Shown here: positions 26,491 to 35,609 of the stretch, one piece after another
Layout of the letters: the number at the start of each line of letters is the position of its first letter
Position numbering within the stretch: the stretch's first letter is position 1
Source of the DNA: Candidatus Magnetominusculus sp. LBB02
Lineage (GTDB): Bacteria; Nitrospirota; Thermodesulfovibrionia; Thermodesulfovibrionales; Magnetobacteriaceae
DNA length: 39,040 nt
Assembly: GCA_022321325.1 (NCBI GenBank)
Contig: JAKOEO010000022.1
Coordinates: forward strand, 1 to 39,040
Direction: 5' to 3'
Notes under the pieces: model-generated
Told to the model about the DNA's origin: nothing
Seen by the model: only the letters and a program-made list of their open reading frames with translations
Databases searched by the model: none
Made by a program: the position numbers and the translations under genes

Positions 26491-27421
26491 AGACCTCCCG
26501 CAATATATCGCCCGCGCCCTGCCCGATGAGATCCTCGGCAAGCATTACCCCTAAGCTTGCCGAATCATTAGCATCGCCTTTAATATCGCCGCGAATCATC
26601 CTGCCGCCGTCAACGCTTCCGACGAGGCCGGAAATATAAATCTTTCCGCTGTTACTAAGCGTTGCATAGGCCGCTATGGGAACTTGGCAGCCGCCCTCAA
26701 GTCTCTTTAAAAATGCCCGTTCGGCGAGCACGCAGACCGCCGTTGCTTCATGACTCAAACGCTTGACAAGGGCATTTATGAGCTTATCTTTTGATTGCCC
26801 ACAGTCTGCCCTGCATTCTATGCCGATAGCGCCCTGCCCAATTGCGGGCAGGCTTATCTCAACGGGCAGCATCTCGGTTATCCTGCCCTCTACAGCGAGT
26901 CTTTTCATGCCGGCTGCCGCGAGGATTATTGCGTCGAACTCTCCATCGTCAAGTTTTCTCAGGCGTGTGTCGAGGTTTCCCCTTAGCGCAATTATATTTA
27001 GATGCGGTTTTATGCTTAGAAGCTGGCAGGAGCGCCTTAGACTGCTTGTACCCAGCTTTGCCCCGTCGGGCATGGCGTCAAAACTGCTTATGCCCTGTCT
27101 GCCTATGAAGGCGTCGCGCGGGTCTTCACGCTCACATATCGCAGCAAGGTGAAGGCCGTCGGGAAAATCCACCGGCACGTCTTTCATGCTGTGGACTGCT
27201 ATGTCAGCGCCGCCATTGAGAAGCGACTCCTCTATCTCCTTGACGAAAAGTCCCTTGCCGCCGACTTTTGAAAGCGGCACGTCGAGAATCTTATCTCCTG
27301 TAGTCTTAATAATCTTTAGATTTACAGAAAGCCCTGGCTCAAGCCGCTCAATCTGCCCTTTCACCCATTCAGCCTGCCAAAGCGCCAGCTTGCTGCCGCG
27401 CGTTCCAATTGTGATTTCCAT
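26477..27421 (-). CDS. hemC: Hydroxymethylbilane synthase (porphobilinogen deaminase)
   Basis: Links four porphobilinogens into hydroxymethylbilane. The 314 residues match the family. Motifs: TRGSKLALWQAEWV at the start, HSMKDVP, KLGTSSLRRSCQL in the substrate-binding region, ALRGNLDTRL, and GGCQVPIAAYA, whose Cys anchors the dipyrromethane cofactor. It lies 15 bases after serS and overlaps cobA/hemD. With the next gene it covers the steps from porphobilinogen to precorrin-2; hemA, hemB and hemL are not present here. Confidence 0.96.
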   Translation of the reverse strand: MEITIGTRGSKLALWQAEWVKGQIERLEPGLSVNLKIIKTTGDKILDVPLSKVGGKGLFVKEIEESLLNGGADIAVHSMKDVPVDFPDGLHLAAICEREDPRDAFIGRQGISSFDAMPDGAKLGTSSLRRSCQLLSIKPHLNIIALRGNLDTRLRKLDDGEFDAIILAAAGMKRLAVEGRITEMLPVEISLPAIGQGAIGIECRADCGQSKDKLINALVKRLSHEATAVCVLAERAFLKRLEGGCQVPIAAYATLSNSGKIYISGLVGSVDGGRMIRGDIKGDANDSASLGVMLAEDLIGQGAGDILREVYERR

Positions 27422-27436
27422 TGAGTTGTCCTCAGA

Positions 27437-28723
27437 TTATTTGATGACTTCAATACCCATGTACGTCCTGAGGACGTCGGGAATGACTACTGAGCCGTCT
27501 TTCTGCTGGTAGTTCTCTATAATAGCGGCCACAGTCCTGCCAATGGCAAGCCCTGAGCCGTTTAGCGTGTGTACGAATTCTGTGCCCTTTTTATCAGCCC
27601 GCTTAAAGCGGATTTTAGCCCGCCGCGCCTGAAAATCCTCAAAATTTGAACAAGATGAGATCTCCCTGTAGCGCGTCTGCCCGGGAAGCCAGACCTCTAT
27701 GTCATATGTCTTTGCCGCAGAGAACCCGATGTCTCCGGTTGAAAGCAGCATCACCCTGTATGGAAGGCCAAGCTGCTCAAGAATATCTGCCGCGTCTGCC
27801 GTGAGGCCCTCAAGCTCGTCGTAGGAGTGCTCCGGCTTGACGAATTTGACCAGTTCAATTTTATTAAACTGGTGCTGCCTGATAAGCCCGCGCGTGTCCT
27901 TGCCGTAGGAGCCGGCCTCGCGCCTGAAACACGGCGTATATGCGGTATAGTAGATAGGCAGTTCCTCTTCTTTGAGGATTTCCCCGGCGTGAATATTCGT
28001 TACCGGCACCTCGGCGGTGGGGACGAGATAAAACTCCGGGTCTGCCGTGCGAAACAGCTCCTCTGCGAATTTTGGAAGCTGCCCTGTGCCTGTCATACTC
28101 TGCCGATTGACCAATATTGGAGGAAATATCTCCTTGTAGCCGCGTGCGCCGTTATGGTCAAGCATGAAGTTCATAAGTGCGCGCTCAAGACGCGCCCCGT
28201 GCCCCTTCATAAGCGCAAACCGCGCCCCTGCTATTTTGGCCGCCCTGTCAAAATCAATAATATCAAGCGTCTTAGCAATGTCCCAGTGGTTTAGCGGGGT
28301 GAAGTTGAACTGCCGCGGTTCGCTCCATCGTCTAATCTCAACGTTAGCCGTTTCGTCTTTGCCAATGGGGACGGTGGCGTGGGGGATGTTTGGTATAATC
28401 ATCGCAATGGAGGCAATTTTGTCCTCTGCCGCACTTATGGTCTCTTCGAGCGACTTAATTGTGTCTGAGACTACCTTCACCTCTGCGGTCTTGTCTTTTG
28501 TCGTATCAATGTTGTGGTCAGACTTGAGTTGAAGCTTTCTCATCATGCCGATTTCCTCGGAGATGATATTGCGCTGACTTCGCAGCTCATCAGCCTGCTG
28601 CTGAAGCCGCTTGCGCTCATCTTCAAGTGCAAGAAGCAAATCAATGTCTATTGTATAATTTCTGAGGCGCAGAGCCTCTTTGACAAAGTCAGGATTCTCA
28701 CGAATGAACTTAATATCCAGCAT
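27437..28723 (-). CDS. serS: Serine-tRNA ligase
   Basis: Class II synthetase that charges tRNA-Ser and tRNA-Sec. It has 428 residues. [21 protein letters not shown] is the standard start, followed by the long coiled-coil arm (about 30-110, [17 protein letters not shown] and onward). Catalytic motifs are TAEVPV (the TxE motif), [22 protein letters not shown] (motif 2, here cut to [15 protein letters not shown]) and [19 protein letters not shown] (motif 3). There is no ribosome site before ATG 28723. A perfect TATAAT ends five bases before the ATG, so the mRNA is probably leaderless. It heads the serS-hemC-cobA/hemD-mnmE operon. Confidence 0.96.
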   Translation of the reverse strand: MLDIKFIRENPDFVKEALRLRNYTIDIDLLLALEDERKRLQQQADELRSQRNIISEEIGMMRKLQLKSDHNIDTTKDKTAEVKVVSDTIKSLEETISAAEDKIASIAMIIPNIPHATVPIGKDETANVEIRRWSEPRQFNFTPLNHWDIAKTLDIIDFDRAAKIAGARFALMKGHGARLERALMNFMLDHNGARGYKEIFPPILVNRQSMTGTGQLPKFAEELFRTADPEFYLVPTAEVPVTNIHAGEILKEEELPIYYTAYTPCFRREAGSYGKDTRGLIRQHQFNKIELVKFVKPEHSYDELEGLTADAADILEQLGLPYRVMLLSTGDIGFSAAKTYDIEVWLPGQTRYREISSCSNFEDFQARRAKIRFKRADKKGTEFVHTLNGSGLAIGRTVAAIIENYQQKDGSVVIPDVLRTYMGIEVIK

Positions 28724-28728
28724 TCGCT

Positions 28729-28734
28729 ATTATA
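28729..28734 (-). promoter_or_regulatory. -10 box giving a possibly leaderless serS mRNA
   Basis: TATAAT on the minus strand, five bases before the serS ATG. Initiation six to seven bases after the box would fall on the start codon. No convincing -35 box is seen at 17-18 bases. Confidence 0.4.
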
Positions 28735-28853
28735 CAACAAAACCGAGACCAGATGGTAGGTAAATTTACAAAATACCTTGTCAGCGCCAGTTTAATGGTC
28801 GTCATAGTATCAAGGCCATATCAGACAGGCCGTGCCACAAGTGTATACTAAGG

Positions 28854-28895
28854 GGCACAATCGGATTTCCAGAGCGCCGACAGACCGTTTGTGCC
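28854..28895. other. Stem-loop within a 419-bp non-coding AT-rich gap
   Basis: The gap 28724-29142 separates divergent serS and the unknown membrane-protein gene. It has no coding frame I would support. Its one clear structure is an inverted repeat, GGCACAATCGG (28854-28864) and CCGTTTGTGCC (28885-28895), 10 of 11 pairs, with a 20-nt loop. It is not placed as a terminator for either gene and could be a regulatory site or an element remnant. From 28900 on the sequence is strongly AT-rich. Confidence 0.35.
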
Positions 28896-29079
28896 ATAAT
28901 TTATTAGTAAATTATATAATTATGGTAACATCCATAAGACCACTAATTTCTTTAAATATATTGAAATTCAGATGACAACGCAATTATATCTGTAGACAGC
29001 CAATGCAAATAATTATGATATCAATGTAACATATCAGAATAATTAAATATAATAGATAGTGGATAATGTAAATAAAATA

Positions 29080-29111
29080 TTGACAATAATGAGTTTATGG
29101 TATAGTATAAT
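29080..29111 (+). promoter_or_regulatory. Probable promoter of the 390-residue membrane protein
   Basis: A perfect TTGACA (29080-29085) and overlapping -10 candidates TATAGT (29101-29106, 15-base spacer) and TATAAT (29106-29111, 20-base spacer). Neither spacer is ideal, but both boxes are good and the start codon is about 30 bases on. Confidence 0.5.
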
Positions 29112-29142
29112 CGCAAGAAAATGAATATTTAAGGAGTTTATT

Positions 29143-30315
29143 GTGGAACAAAGAGACAGGTGGTTTGATTCACTTAAAATTATGTTGCAACCGATGCCTA
29201 TTTGGACACCAGACACTGCTGCCGTAAAGAAGAAAGCAAAAGAAGATGATGAGGCAAAAAATAAGTTATCACTTCTCCATGAACTATACATAGAACTACT
29301 TGGCAGCCTGATACCTGGACTTTTCACGGTGATTTTTGGAGGAGCCTTGATCTGTCTGATGTTAATGCCATTGGGTTACACGTTGTTCAATGGGATTATT
29401 TTGACTAAACAAGAACTTAAAGGAATCTTTGAATTTCTCAAGGCTCTACATTGGGAGGTTGGTGTAGCCACCGTTGTATCTGCATATGTGATAGGCGCTG
29501 CCTTTTTTCGTCAGGACCCCAAAAAGCCTGATGCCTTTAGCTCTCTTTATGTCTGGATGAAATCGAGTAAAGAAGAACGAAACGGCTTGGCTGTCCAGTC
29601 TCAGAAGAATCTGGATGCAATAAGTGACACTGCCGCAGCTAAAAGGATAAAAAAATGCTCAAGCTATCATTTTTATACCCGTTGGGAAAAATGCATCAAG
29701 GAGTTGGGCCTTGATACACAGTTTCCATATTATCATATTCGCTGTTACCTTGCCGCCAGAGGACTCAATCACCTCGTTCAACTAGTGCCATGGTGTCCTC
29801 TCTGTTCAGAGACAAAGGGCTGCCGAACTAAAATGTTTATTAATATTTTGAAGATACGTCTGCTTTCTTTTTTCCCAAACTTATCGCGTGATGTTATCAG
29901 GAATGAAGCCCATGTGAGACTATCCACGTCAGTTTGGTATGTATCCAGTGCGCTTGCACGTGTATCTTTATTTTCTATAGTTGTTTCATCAGTGGCTATA
30001 GTTCCGTTATTTGTAAGACTACTGATGGGAAAACTCTCTTATATTCTTACAAAAGAAATCGGATTTCTATTTTTTGTTTCATATTCCTTTGCTGTATTAC
30101 TGCTTCTATTATGTTTTTTCATGCGGCGCCATCTTGGCAGATGCGTTCATTATATGCGCGTAAGGGAGGTAATTTACGTATTGGAGGCCGCCTATTTGGC
30201 TTTAAAGACAGACAAAACGCTTCTTGATGACATAATCAGCAAAGATAATGGTTCAGAGAACAAGCTCAATGACTGTAATTTCTGTCGCAAGATCAACAGG
30301 GCTCCTTCAACTTGA
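29143..30315 (+). CDS. Four-helix membrane protein of unknown function
   Basis: A 390-residue protein that I do not recognise. Hydrophobic helices lie at about 50-80, 97-120, 275-300 and 305-332. This gives two hairpins around a hydrophilic middle (about 120-270), which carries FPYYHIRCYLAARGLNHL, VPWCPLCSETKGC (a C-x2-C with nearby Cys) and NEAHVRLSTSVWY. A second C-x2-C (CNFC) is near the C-terminus. The GTG start is supported by AAGGAG six bases before it. The DNA is more AT-rich than the flanking operons and it stands alone next to a broken hicB, so it is likely acquired. Such isolated membrane proteins are often defence or effector genes, but nothing here proves that. Confidence 0.7.
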   Translation: MEQRDRWFDSLKIMLQPMPIWTPDTAAVKKKAKEDDEAKNKLSLLHELYIELLGSLIPGLFTVIFGGALICLMLMPLGYTLFNGIILTKQELKGIFEFLKALHWEVGVATVVSAYVIGAAFFRQDPKKPDAFSSLYVWMKSSKEERNGLAVQSQKNLDAISDTAAAKRIKKCSSYHFYTRWEKCIKELGLDTQFPYYHIRCYLAARGLNHLVQLVPWCPLCSETKGCRTKMFINILKIRLLSFFPNLSRDVIRNEAHVRLSTSVWYVSSALARVSLFSIVVSSVAIVPLFVRLLMGKLSYILTKEIGFLFFVSYSFAVLLLLLCFFMRRHLGRCVHYMRVREVIYVLEAAYLALKTDKTLLDDIISKDNGSENKLNDCNFCRKINRAPST

Positions 30316-30321
30316 GCAGTT

Positions 30322-30500
30322 TCAACTACGGAGAGGGGACAGATTTATTGATCTGTCCTCTAAGTGCAGAGAAATCGCGTCCTTGATATTTTCACAACCG
30401 ACGTGTCGCCCTGCGTGTAGCAGCCTTGAAGTTCCGGGCAGAACGCGTAACAGCCATCGCTGTCCTTTTCGGTTACCACTGAAAACTCATATTTGCTCAT
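30322..30500 (-). pseudogene. hicB: Frameshifted HicB-like antitoxin relic
   Basis: From ATG 30500, with GGAGG at good spacing, the frame reads MSKYEFSVVTEKDSDGCYAF, then CPELQGCYTQGDTSV, the strongly conserved HicB N-terminus. It then loses frame and stops at 30360 after 46 codons. In the next frame the expected continuation ENIKDAISLHLEDR appears, ending at 30322. The usual Y-E-E-A-L-like codons between GDT and ENIKDAI are missing, so a small out-of-frame deletion explains it. No hicA toxin is beside it. HicB normally neutralises the HicA mRNA interferase. Confidence 0.8.
30334..30361. terminator. Hairpin after the membrane-protein gene
   Basis: Arms 30334-30344 and 30351-30361 pair over 11 bp with one G-U, loop TTATTG. 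It lies 19 bases after the stop of the plus-strand membrane-protein gene, inside the hicB relic. There is no U-tract, so function as a terminator is uncertain. Confidence 0.35.
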
Positions 30501-30558
30501 CGCTCGGCCTCCAATCTATATAAATTATACAATTTGGCATGGTTTTTTGGTAAACCAC

Positions 30559-31587
30559 TTATCTAACCGCGGCGATTATTCCCTCAAACTCCTGCTTGCT
30601 TTTCGCTATGTCGTACTTTTTTGCCGTTATAAGGCCGTTTTCTTTGATAGTGTTTCGCAGTTCGTGGTTTGAAAGGGCACTTAGCAGCGTCCTTTTGACG
30701 GCCTCTGCGTTTGGCTCTGAAATGAAGGCGTCATAGCCGCCCGTTACGAATGAGACCGTGGGGGTGGTCAGTACCGGCAGGCCGCAGGCCATCGCCTCAA
30801 GCGGGAATAGTCCAAACCCCTCGTGGCGCGATGGGTAGAGAAATACGTCGGCACTGCTTAATATTCGCCGCAGCTCCTCATCCTGCGGTCTTCCAAACTG
30901 CCTCGTCTTTAACTTAAACTCCACAGGGCTGCCGCATACCCAGACCTCCGCCTTGTCCTTCATCTCCGCTGCTATGTCGTTAAGTACCGTTATGGTTATA
31001 TCGAATCCCTTTCTGAAGACATCGCCGCGCGACAGTACCACTATCGCCGCCCGTCCGTGTTTTTCCCTGATGAGCGCGTCATCGCGTTGGTAAAAAAAAC
31101 GCCGGTGATCTATGCCAAGCACTACTGTTTTGAGCTTATCATGCCCAGCGCCGAATTTCTCTTTTAATATCGCCGTAAGCATCTCCGATATAGATATACT
31201 AAACGCCTCGCGGCGTGAGTAATATATCCTATATAAGAGATCAACCGCCGCCTGCTGAATTTTTGTTTCATAATACAGCGAATCATAGGCCTGGGCAAGA
31301 TATATCACGCGGTTTCTTAGCCCAAGCGGCACGGCAAGGTGTATGATATCCACAAACACAATGTCATAGGGCAGTCGTCTTATAGCGCCGCTTAGTATCG
31401 TCCCTATCGGCGTGGGAAGTTTGATGTATTTAATTTTAATAGACGGCTCAAGCGCAAACACCGTATCAAGCACATTAAGGCAAAACGTTACGTCATACCC
31501 CGATACGGCAAGATGATTGGCATATTCGATAACCGCCCTGTCACCGCCGCGGTTTCTTAGCGAATATCTGTAAAAACATACCCTCAT
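30559..31587 (-). CDS. GT4-family glycosyltransferase
   Basis: A retaining GT-B glycosyltransferase of 342 residues that transfers a sugar from a nucleotide or lipid donor, probably at the cytoplasmic membrane face. The N-terminal Rossmann domain opens MRVCFYRYSLRNRGGDRAV. The C-terminal domain has VVLSRGDVFRKGFD (a glycine/lysine phosphate-binding region) and the E-x7-E signature in HEGFGLFPLEAMACGLPVL. I prefer ATG 31587, which overlaps the upstream stop (ATGA); 24 further codons are open upstream but lie inside the UbiA gene. It is the last gene of the glycosylation cluster. The acceptor is unknown. Confidence 0.88.
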   Translation of the reverse strand: MRVCFYRYSLRNRGGDRAVIEYANHLAVSGYDVTFCLNVLDTVFALEPSIKIKYIKLPTPIGTILSGAIRRLPYDIVFVDIIHLAVPLGLRNRVIYLAQAYDSLYYETKIQQAAVDLLYRIYYSRREAFSISISEMLTAILKEKFGAGHDKLKTVVLGIDHRRFFYQRDDALIREKHGRAAIVVLSRGDVFRKGFDITITVLNDIAAEMKDKAEVWVCGSPVEFKLKTRQFGRPQDEELRRILSSADVFLYPSRHEGFGLFPLEAMACGLPVLTTPTVSFVTGGYDAFISEPNAEAVKRTLLSALSNHELRNTIKENGLITAKKYDIAKSKQEFEGIIAAVR

Positions 31588-32438
31588 CAGTGAATAAGCC
31601 GCGTGTATCTGATTACGCCGACAAACAGGAGCCAGCCCATTACAGTAATGGCAAGCCACCTGTCGCCGGTCATGGCGTCAGTAGGGTCGCCGCGGCCAGC
31701 CTTTGCCAGCATCAGGTATCTGAAAAGTCCAAACGTTACTACGGGAACGGTGTATATAAAATTCTTATATTGCTCTATCGTGTATGTGGCGTAAAAGACA
31801 AGGGCTGCCGCTGAGGTAATCAGCAGGATGTCGTTAAGCAGCGCGGGCGTAAAGCCTAAGAGGCTTTCCCTGTGGTCTGAGGCATGTTCATTGAGCAGTT
31901 TTATCTCGCCTATTCGCTTTCCAGTTGCCAACATCAGGGAAATCATAAACATCGAGAGAAATAGCCAGTCAGAAATAGCCACATTAAATGCCGCACCACC
32001 GGCCATGACCCGCAAGACAAAGCCGGAGGCTATGCAAAATATGTCAAGCACTGCAGTGAGCTTAAAGTACATGGAATACAACGCCTGTATTGCTATATAC
32101 GCAATCAGATATGCAAGAAACCCGCTGTCTATATAATATGCCGCCACCGTTGAGGCAATAAGAAACGCAATGGCCAGCATTGTGGCCGTTGACACAGAGA
32201 TAGCCCCGGCGGCAATCGGCCTGTGCTTTTTCTGCGGGTGATGACTGTCGGCATTTCTGTCGGCAATGTCGTTAAGAATGTAGGAGGCGCTTGCCGCCAG
32301 TGAAAACGCGGCAAATGCGGCCGGGGCGCTGCGCAGCGTCCCGCTGTCAAGCAGATGCCCGCCAAAAAACGGCCCGGCAAACAGGAACATGTTCTTAACC
32401 CAGTGCTTTGGCCTGATTAGTCTTATAAAATTATTCAT
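31587..32438 (-). CDS. UbiA-family prenyltransferase, decaprenyl-phosphate phosphoribosyltransferase-like
   Basis: A 283-residue integral membrane enzyme with seven to nine helices. It starts MNNFIRLIRPKHWVKNMFLF, typical of the phosphoribosyl-polyprenyl-phosphate synthase branch (mycobacterial Rv3806c group) rather than quinone enzymes. The first Asp-rich motif is NDIADRNADSHHPQKKHRPI; a second is weak, around GKRIGEIKLLNEH. Members of this branch join PRPP to polyprenyl phosphate, the first step to lipid-linked pentoses such as arabinofuranose. Reductase and epimerase genes (DprE1/E2-like) are not in the window. It overlaps the GT4 gene by one base. Confidence 0.85.
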   Translation of the reverse strand: MNNFIRLIRPKHWVKNMFLFAGPFFGGHLLDSGTLRSAPAAFAAFSLAASASYILNDIADRNADSHHPQKKHRPIAAGAISVSTATMLAIAFLIASTVAAYYIDSGFLAYLIAYIAIQALYSMYFKLTAVLDIFCIASGFVLRVMAGGAAFNVAISDWLFLSMFMISLMLATGKRIGEIKLLNEHASDHRESLLGFTPALLNDILLITSAAALVFYATYTIEQYKNFIYTVPVVTFGLFRYLMLAKAGRGDPTDAMTGDRWLAITVMGWLLFVGVIRYTRLIH

Positions 32439-32442
32439 AGCC

Positions 32443-33819
32443 TCAATCTATCTGCACATAATACCTTATTATTATTACAAATAGCGCTAGTAACAATGAA
32501 AATATCAGATATGCCCCCAAAACCAGCTCAACCACGCGGCGCCGCCCTATGAGACCGCCCAACATGCTGCCGCCCGATAAGATAAACAGAAGCGGCATCA
32601 GCGGTATCACATAGCGAGGCTGCAGGCCGTCAATGTAGGGATTGCCAACCGGCGTCCAGATAAGATACTCTGACGTGGAAAACACAAAGACGCATGACAG
32701 GACTGCCGTGAGGATTATCGCCCGTCCCATTGCTGTAAGCCTGATAGCACCGGGGCTTCCTAATACCGCCGCCCCCGCTAATACGCCCACATAGGAGACC
32801 TGAAAAATCTCAGGCATATTCGTATCCAGCCAGCCCATCTTCCCCACAACCGTAAACCAGCCAAGCTGCAACTGCCGGACAATTGTCCTGATAAATGTCA
32901 GTACGTATGTGACAGGATGCCCCAAGACATAGCTTAACTGCCTCTGTGGCGATACATCAAGACCATGATTATATGCAACTACAAGATAGCCCACCTTTGA
33001 CGACCACCAGAGATTCAGCGTGAGATTCGTTATGAATAATATAGCAAAGGCCGCTATGTAGTGCCTTATCGAGGGAAAATAATGCTTTGGTATCAGAAAA
33101 AAGCATAATAACAGCGGGAAATACGCGTGTTTTGACATCGTCAGCGGTATGGAGATTATTAATATAGAAAGTAAACTTGCCATCAGACGTTCCTTGTCTG
33201 AGGCCGCCTTTAAAAGTACGGCGCTAAATAAAAAACATATGGCGTTTGTAAAGGCATCTGCCGACAGTGACGCCCCCTGAAACAGCGACAATGGCATCAG
33301 GGCAAGAAACACAAACAGCCATTTATAGGCGGGTACTGTCCTGACTGACAGATACATAAGCGCAATCCACACAAAGAGATTGGCAGCCCTGCCTACATAG
33401 ACCAGACCAAGCACCGTCAATCCCATATGCCGCCCCGCATAGATAGCCACGGCCTGCGGCACAAACGGCACGGGGCTATAGAGTACCGTGTAGTGAAAGT
33501 TGATAAACACCCTGCGGTGGCCGTCAATAGGGGTCTTAAACGCCTCGATTATCTCGCTGATTTGCTGTTTATTTTCAGGATGGCCGGGGATGTCCTTAGA
33601 GACTAATTGTGCCGTTTTTATAAGTGATTCGGGCAGCATACCTCCAACATCGCCCCCGCGCCTTTGCGCTAAGACCGTGCCCTCTGACAGTTGATATGAG
33701 CGGTAGAAGTGGTTTGTCTCATCAGGGGCCTCAAAAGGCGGCACTGCGGCAATAAACAAGACACCAAAGACAATGGCTAAGCATAGAAAGACCCTTTCAG
33801 GCCGCATTTCGGCATTCAC
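32443..33819 (-). CDS. DUF2142 polytopic membrane protein, probable lipid-linked-sugar glycosyltransferase
   Basis: A 458-residue membrane protein with about ten to twelve helices. The first outer loop has PPFEAPDETNHFYRSYQLSEG, the DUF2142 signature; its D-E-x-x-H resembles the acidic loop of GT-C enzymes. The family occurs in O-antigen and cell-surface polysaccharide clusters and is thought to transfer sugars from polyprenyl donors, though activity is rarely shown. Start is GTG 33819, overlapping the stop of the upstream paralogue (GTGA), or ATG 33807. It ends five bases before the UbiA gene, so all are in one transcript. Confidence 0.85.
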   Translation of the reverse strand: MNAEMRPERVFLCLAIVFGVLFIAAVPPFEAPDETNHFYRSYQLSEGTVLAQRRGGDVGGMLPESLIKTAQLVSKDIPGHPENKQQISEIIEAFKTPIDGHRRVFINFHYTVLYSPVPFVPQAVAIYAGRHMGLTVLGLVYVGRAANLFVWIALMYLSVRTVPAYKWLFVFLALMPLSLFQGASLSADAFTNAICFLFSAVLLKAASDKERLMASLLSILIISIPLTMSKHAYFPLLLCFFLIPKHYFPSIRHYIAAFAILFITNLTLNLWWSSKVGYLVVAYNHGLDVSPQRQLSYVLGHPVTYVLTFIRTIVRQLQLGWFTVVGKMGWLDTNMPEIFQVSYVGVLAGAAVLGSPGAIRLTAMGRAIILTAVLSCVFVFSTSEYLIWTPVGNPYIDGLQPRYVIPLMPLLFILSGGSMLGGLIGRRRVVELVLGAYLIFSLLLALFVIIIRYYVQID

Positions 33820-35609
33820 GGCTGCCGCCTCCGCTCCGTTGCGGTTTCAATGTTTTTAGAAATGATTTCAGCGATATTGCCTCTATTTGGCGCACGGCGC
33901 AGAGCCTCTTTGAAATTTGATACGGCCTCATCGCGCTGCCCCATTTCTTTGAGAATAAGGCCCTTTTGAAAATACAACTCCCAGATGTCGGGCGCAGCCG
34001 CAATGCCTTTGTCTATATAGCTAAGTGCGTCCTCATATCTTTTCAGCCCTATTAGCGACATACCTATGTACTTGTATATTAGAATATTGCGTGGGGCGAT
34101 TACCAATGCCTTTAGAAAAAACTCGCCCGCCACATCATAGTTTCTTTGCTTTAAGAATGAAATCCCAAGTTTAAGCACGGGCATCTCGCCCTCTTTGTCC
34201 CAGTATGGAAGGGATTTCTCGAAATAGGGTTCGGCCTCGGCCTTTAAACCCTTGATAGTCAGCGCGCTCCACATGTTGAAATTCAGGCCGGGATAATCCG
34301 GCATGACAGCCAGTGCCGTTTTAAACTCTTCTATCGCCTCGTCTGTCCTTCCTGTTGACAACAGATGCGTACCGTAGAGGTTATGAGCGAGGTAGTTATT
34401 TTCTGTCACCTCGATAGCATGTTTAAATAACGTGCCGGTGTCGTGCCAGTAAGCGGTCTGCTTGTATGTCAAAAACGACATGACAATAACTACGCAAATG
34501 CCGATGACCAATGCGATGGTTCTATATTTTCTAAACAAGTCATAAACGCCCCATGAGGCGGTTATAAAAAGTCCCACAAATGGAATGTACGCATAGCGGT
34601 CTGCCACAGGGGCCGCGCTGACCTGAACAAACTGAAGCACGGGTATAAGCGTTACGACAAACCATGCCCATCCGGCTAAGACATATGGACGGGACTTTCT
34701 TAACCAAACGGCAGCCGCCGTCAGAGCCGCAAGGGCAAGTAAAGACAGCGCAAGCGGCCACACCGAGCTTATCTCTTTATACGGGTAAAACACGCACAGA
34801 TTAACCGGCCAAACCGCCTTCCCCAAATATGTAACATAGGAAAGGGCGGCGCTTGCCAGACGAAACGCTATGGATGATTCATTGACGCCCGCAACCGCGT
34901 CATTTTTGGCCTGCCCATAAATCGTCAATATGCCGCTCAGAAGAGAAAGCGCAAAAAATGGCGTCTTCTCTATGATTAACGGCATCATTTTAGTTTTGTT
35001 TGTAACCCTGCCAAGCGGCCAAAAATCAAGAATAAGCATCACAATAGGCAAGGTTACGGCCATCGGCTTTGACATAAGCGCCAACATAAAACATAACATC
35101 ACAATAATATATCGTCCTGCCGCAGGCCCCCGCACGTAATGCACATAGGCGGAGGCGGTGATAAACCACCAGAGCGCACAGAGCACGCTTTTCCTCTCAG
35201 ATATCCACGCAACAGACTCCACATTTATAGGATGCACCGCAAAGGCCGCCGCCACAAATGCGCTCTGCCAGAGCTCCCCGGTTGCATATCGCAGGAATAG
35301 AAACAGCGCGGCAGCGGCCCCCATGTGAATTATGAGGCTGACAACATGAGGCCCACATGGATTAAGCCCAAATAACTCTATATCAGCCATATGCGAAACC
35401 CATGTAAGCGGGTGCCAGTAGGAGAAATAGGATGTCTTCAACGCCCACATGAGGCTGTCTATGGTGATGCCGCCCTGTATATTGTAGTTGTCTATGACAT
35501 ATTTATAGTCGTCATAGTTTACAAAGCCGCAGTCTTTAACTCTGAAATAAGCCGCGAACACGACAAGACAAAGGGCAAGGATAACGGGCATGTTCTTATT
35601 GGCGGTCAT
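33816..35609 (-). CDS. Tmtc-like membrane glycosyltransferase with C-terminal TPRs (copy 2)
   Basis: A 597-residue GT-C-type protein. The N-terminal part (about 1-380) has ten or more helices. The loop after helix 1 carries NYDDYKYVIDN (the acidic catalytic-type loop), then WHPLTWVSHMADIELFG and AVHPINVESVAWISERK. The C-terminal part (about 400-590) has four to five TPR units. This plan matches the TPR O-mannosyltransferase-like family; the bacterial substrate is unknown. I chose ATG 35609 (MTANKNMPVILAL). The longer frame to 35621 starts inside the adjacent MITE. Restoring the site before MITE insertion puts this ATG one base after the upstream stop. It is a paralogue of 35818-37629. Confidence 0.88.
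   Translation of the reverse strand: MTANKNMPVILALCLVVFAAYFRVKDCGFVNYDDYKYVIDNYNIQGGITIDSLMWALKTSYFSYWHPLTWVSHMADIELFGLNPCGPHVVSLIIHMGAAAALFLFLRYATGELWQSAFVAAAFAVHPINVESVAWISERKSVLCALWWFITASAYVHYVRGPAAGRYIIVMLCFMLALMSKPMAVTLPIVMLILDFWPLGRVTNKTKMMPLIIEKTPFFALSLLSGILTIYGQAKNDAVAGVNESSIAFRLASAALSYVTYLGKAVWPVNLCVFYPYKEISSVWPLALSLLALAALTAAAVWLRKSRPYVLAGWAWFVVTLIPVLQFVQVSAAPVADRYAYIPFVGLFITASWGVYDLFRKYRTIALVIGICVVIVMSFLTYKQTAYWHDTGTLFKHAIEVTENNYLAHNLYGTHLLSTGRTDEAIEEFKTALAVMPDYPGLNFNMWSALTIKGLKAEAEPYFEKSLPYWDKEGEMPVLKLGISFLKQRNYDVAGEFFLKALVIAPRNILIYKYIGMSLIGLKRYEDALSYIDKGIAAAPDIWELYFQKGLILKEMGQRDEAVSNFKEALRRAPNRGNIAEIISKNIETATERRRQP

Noticed and set aside
24955-26541. Longer cobA-hemD start at 26541
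   Set aside because: The extra 17 residues lie inside hemC and do not resemble SUMT; ATG 26490 has GGGAGG directly before it.
28854-28895. Stem-loop as a terminator
   Set aside because: No gene ends near it on either strand and no U-tract follows; listed only as a structure of unknown role.
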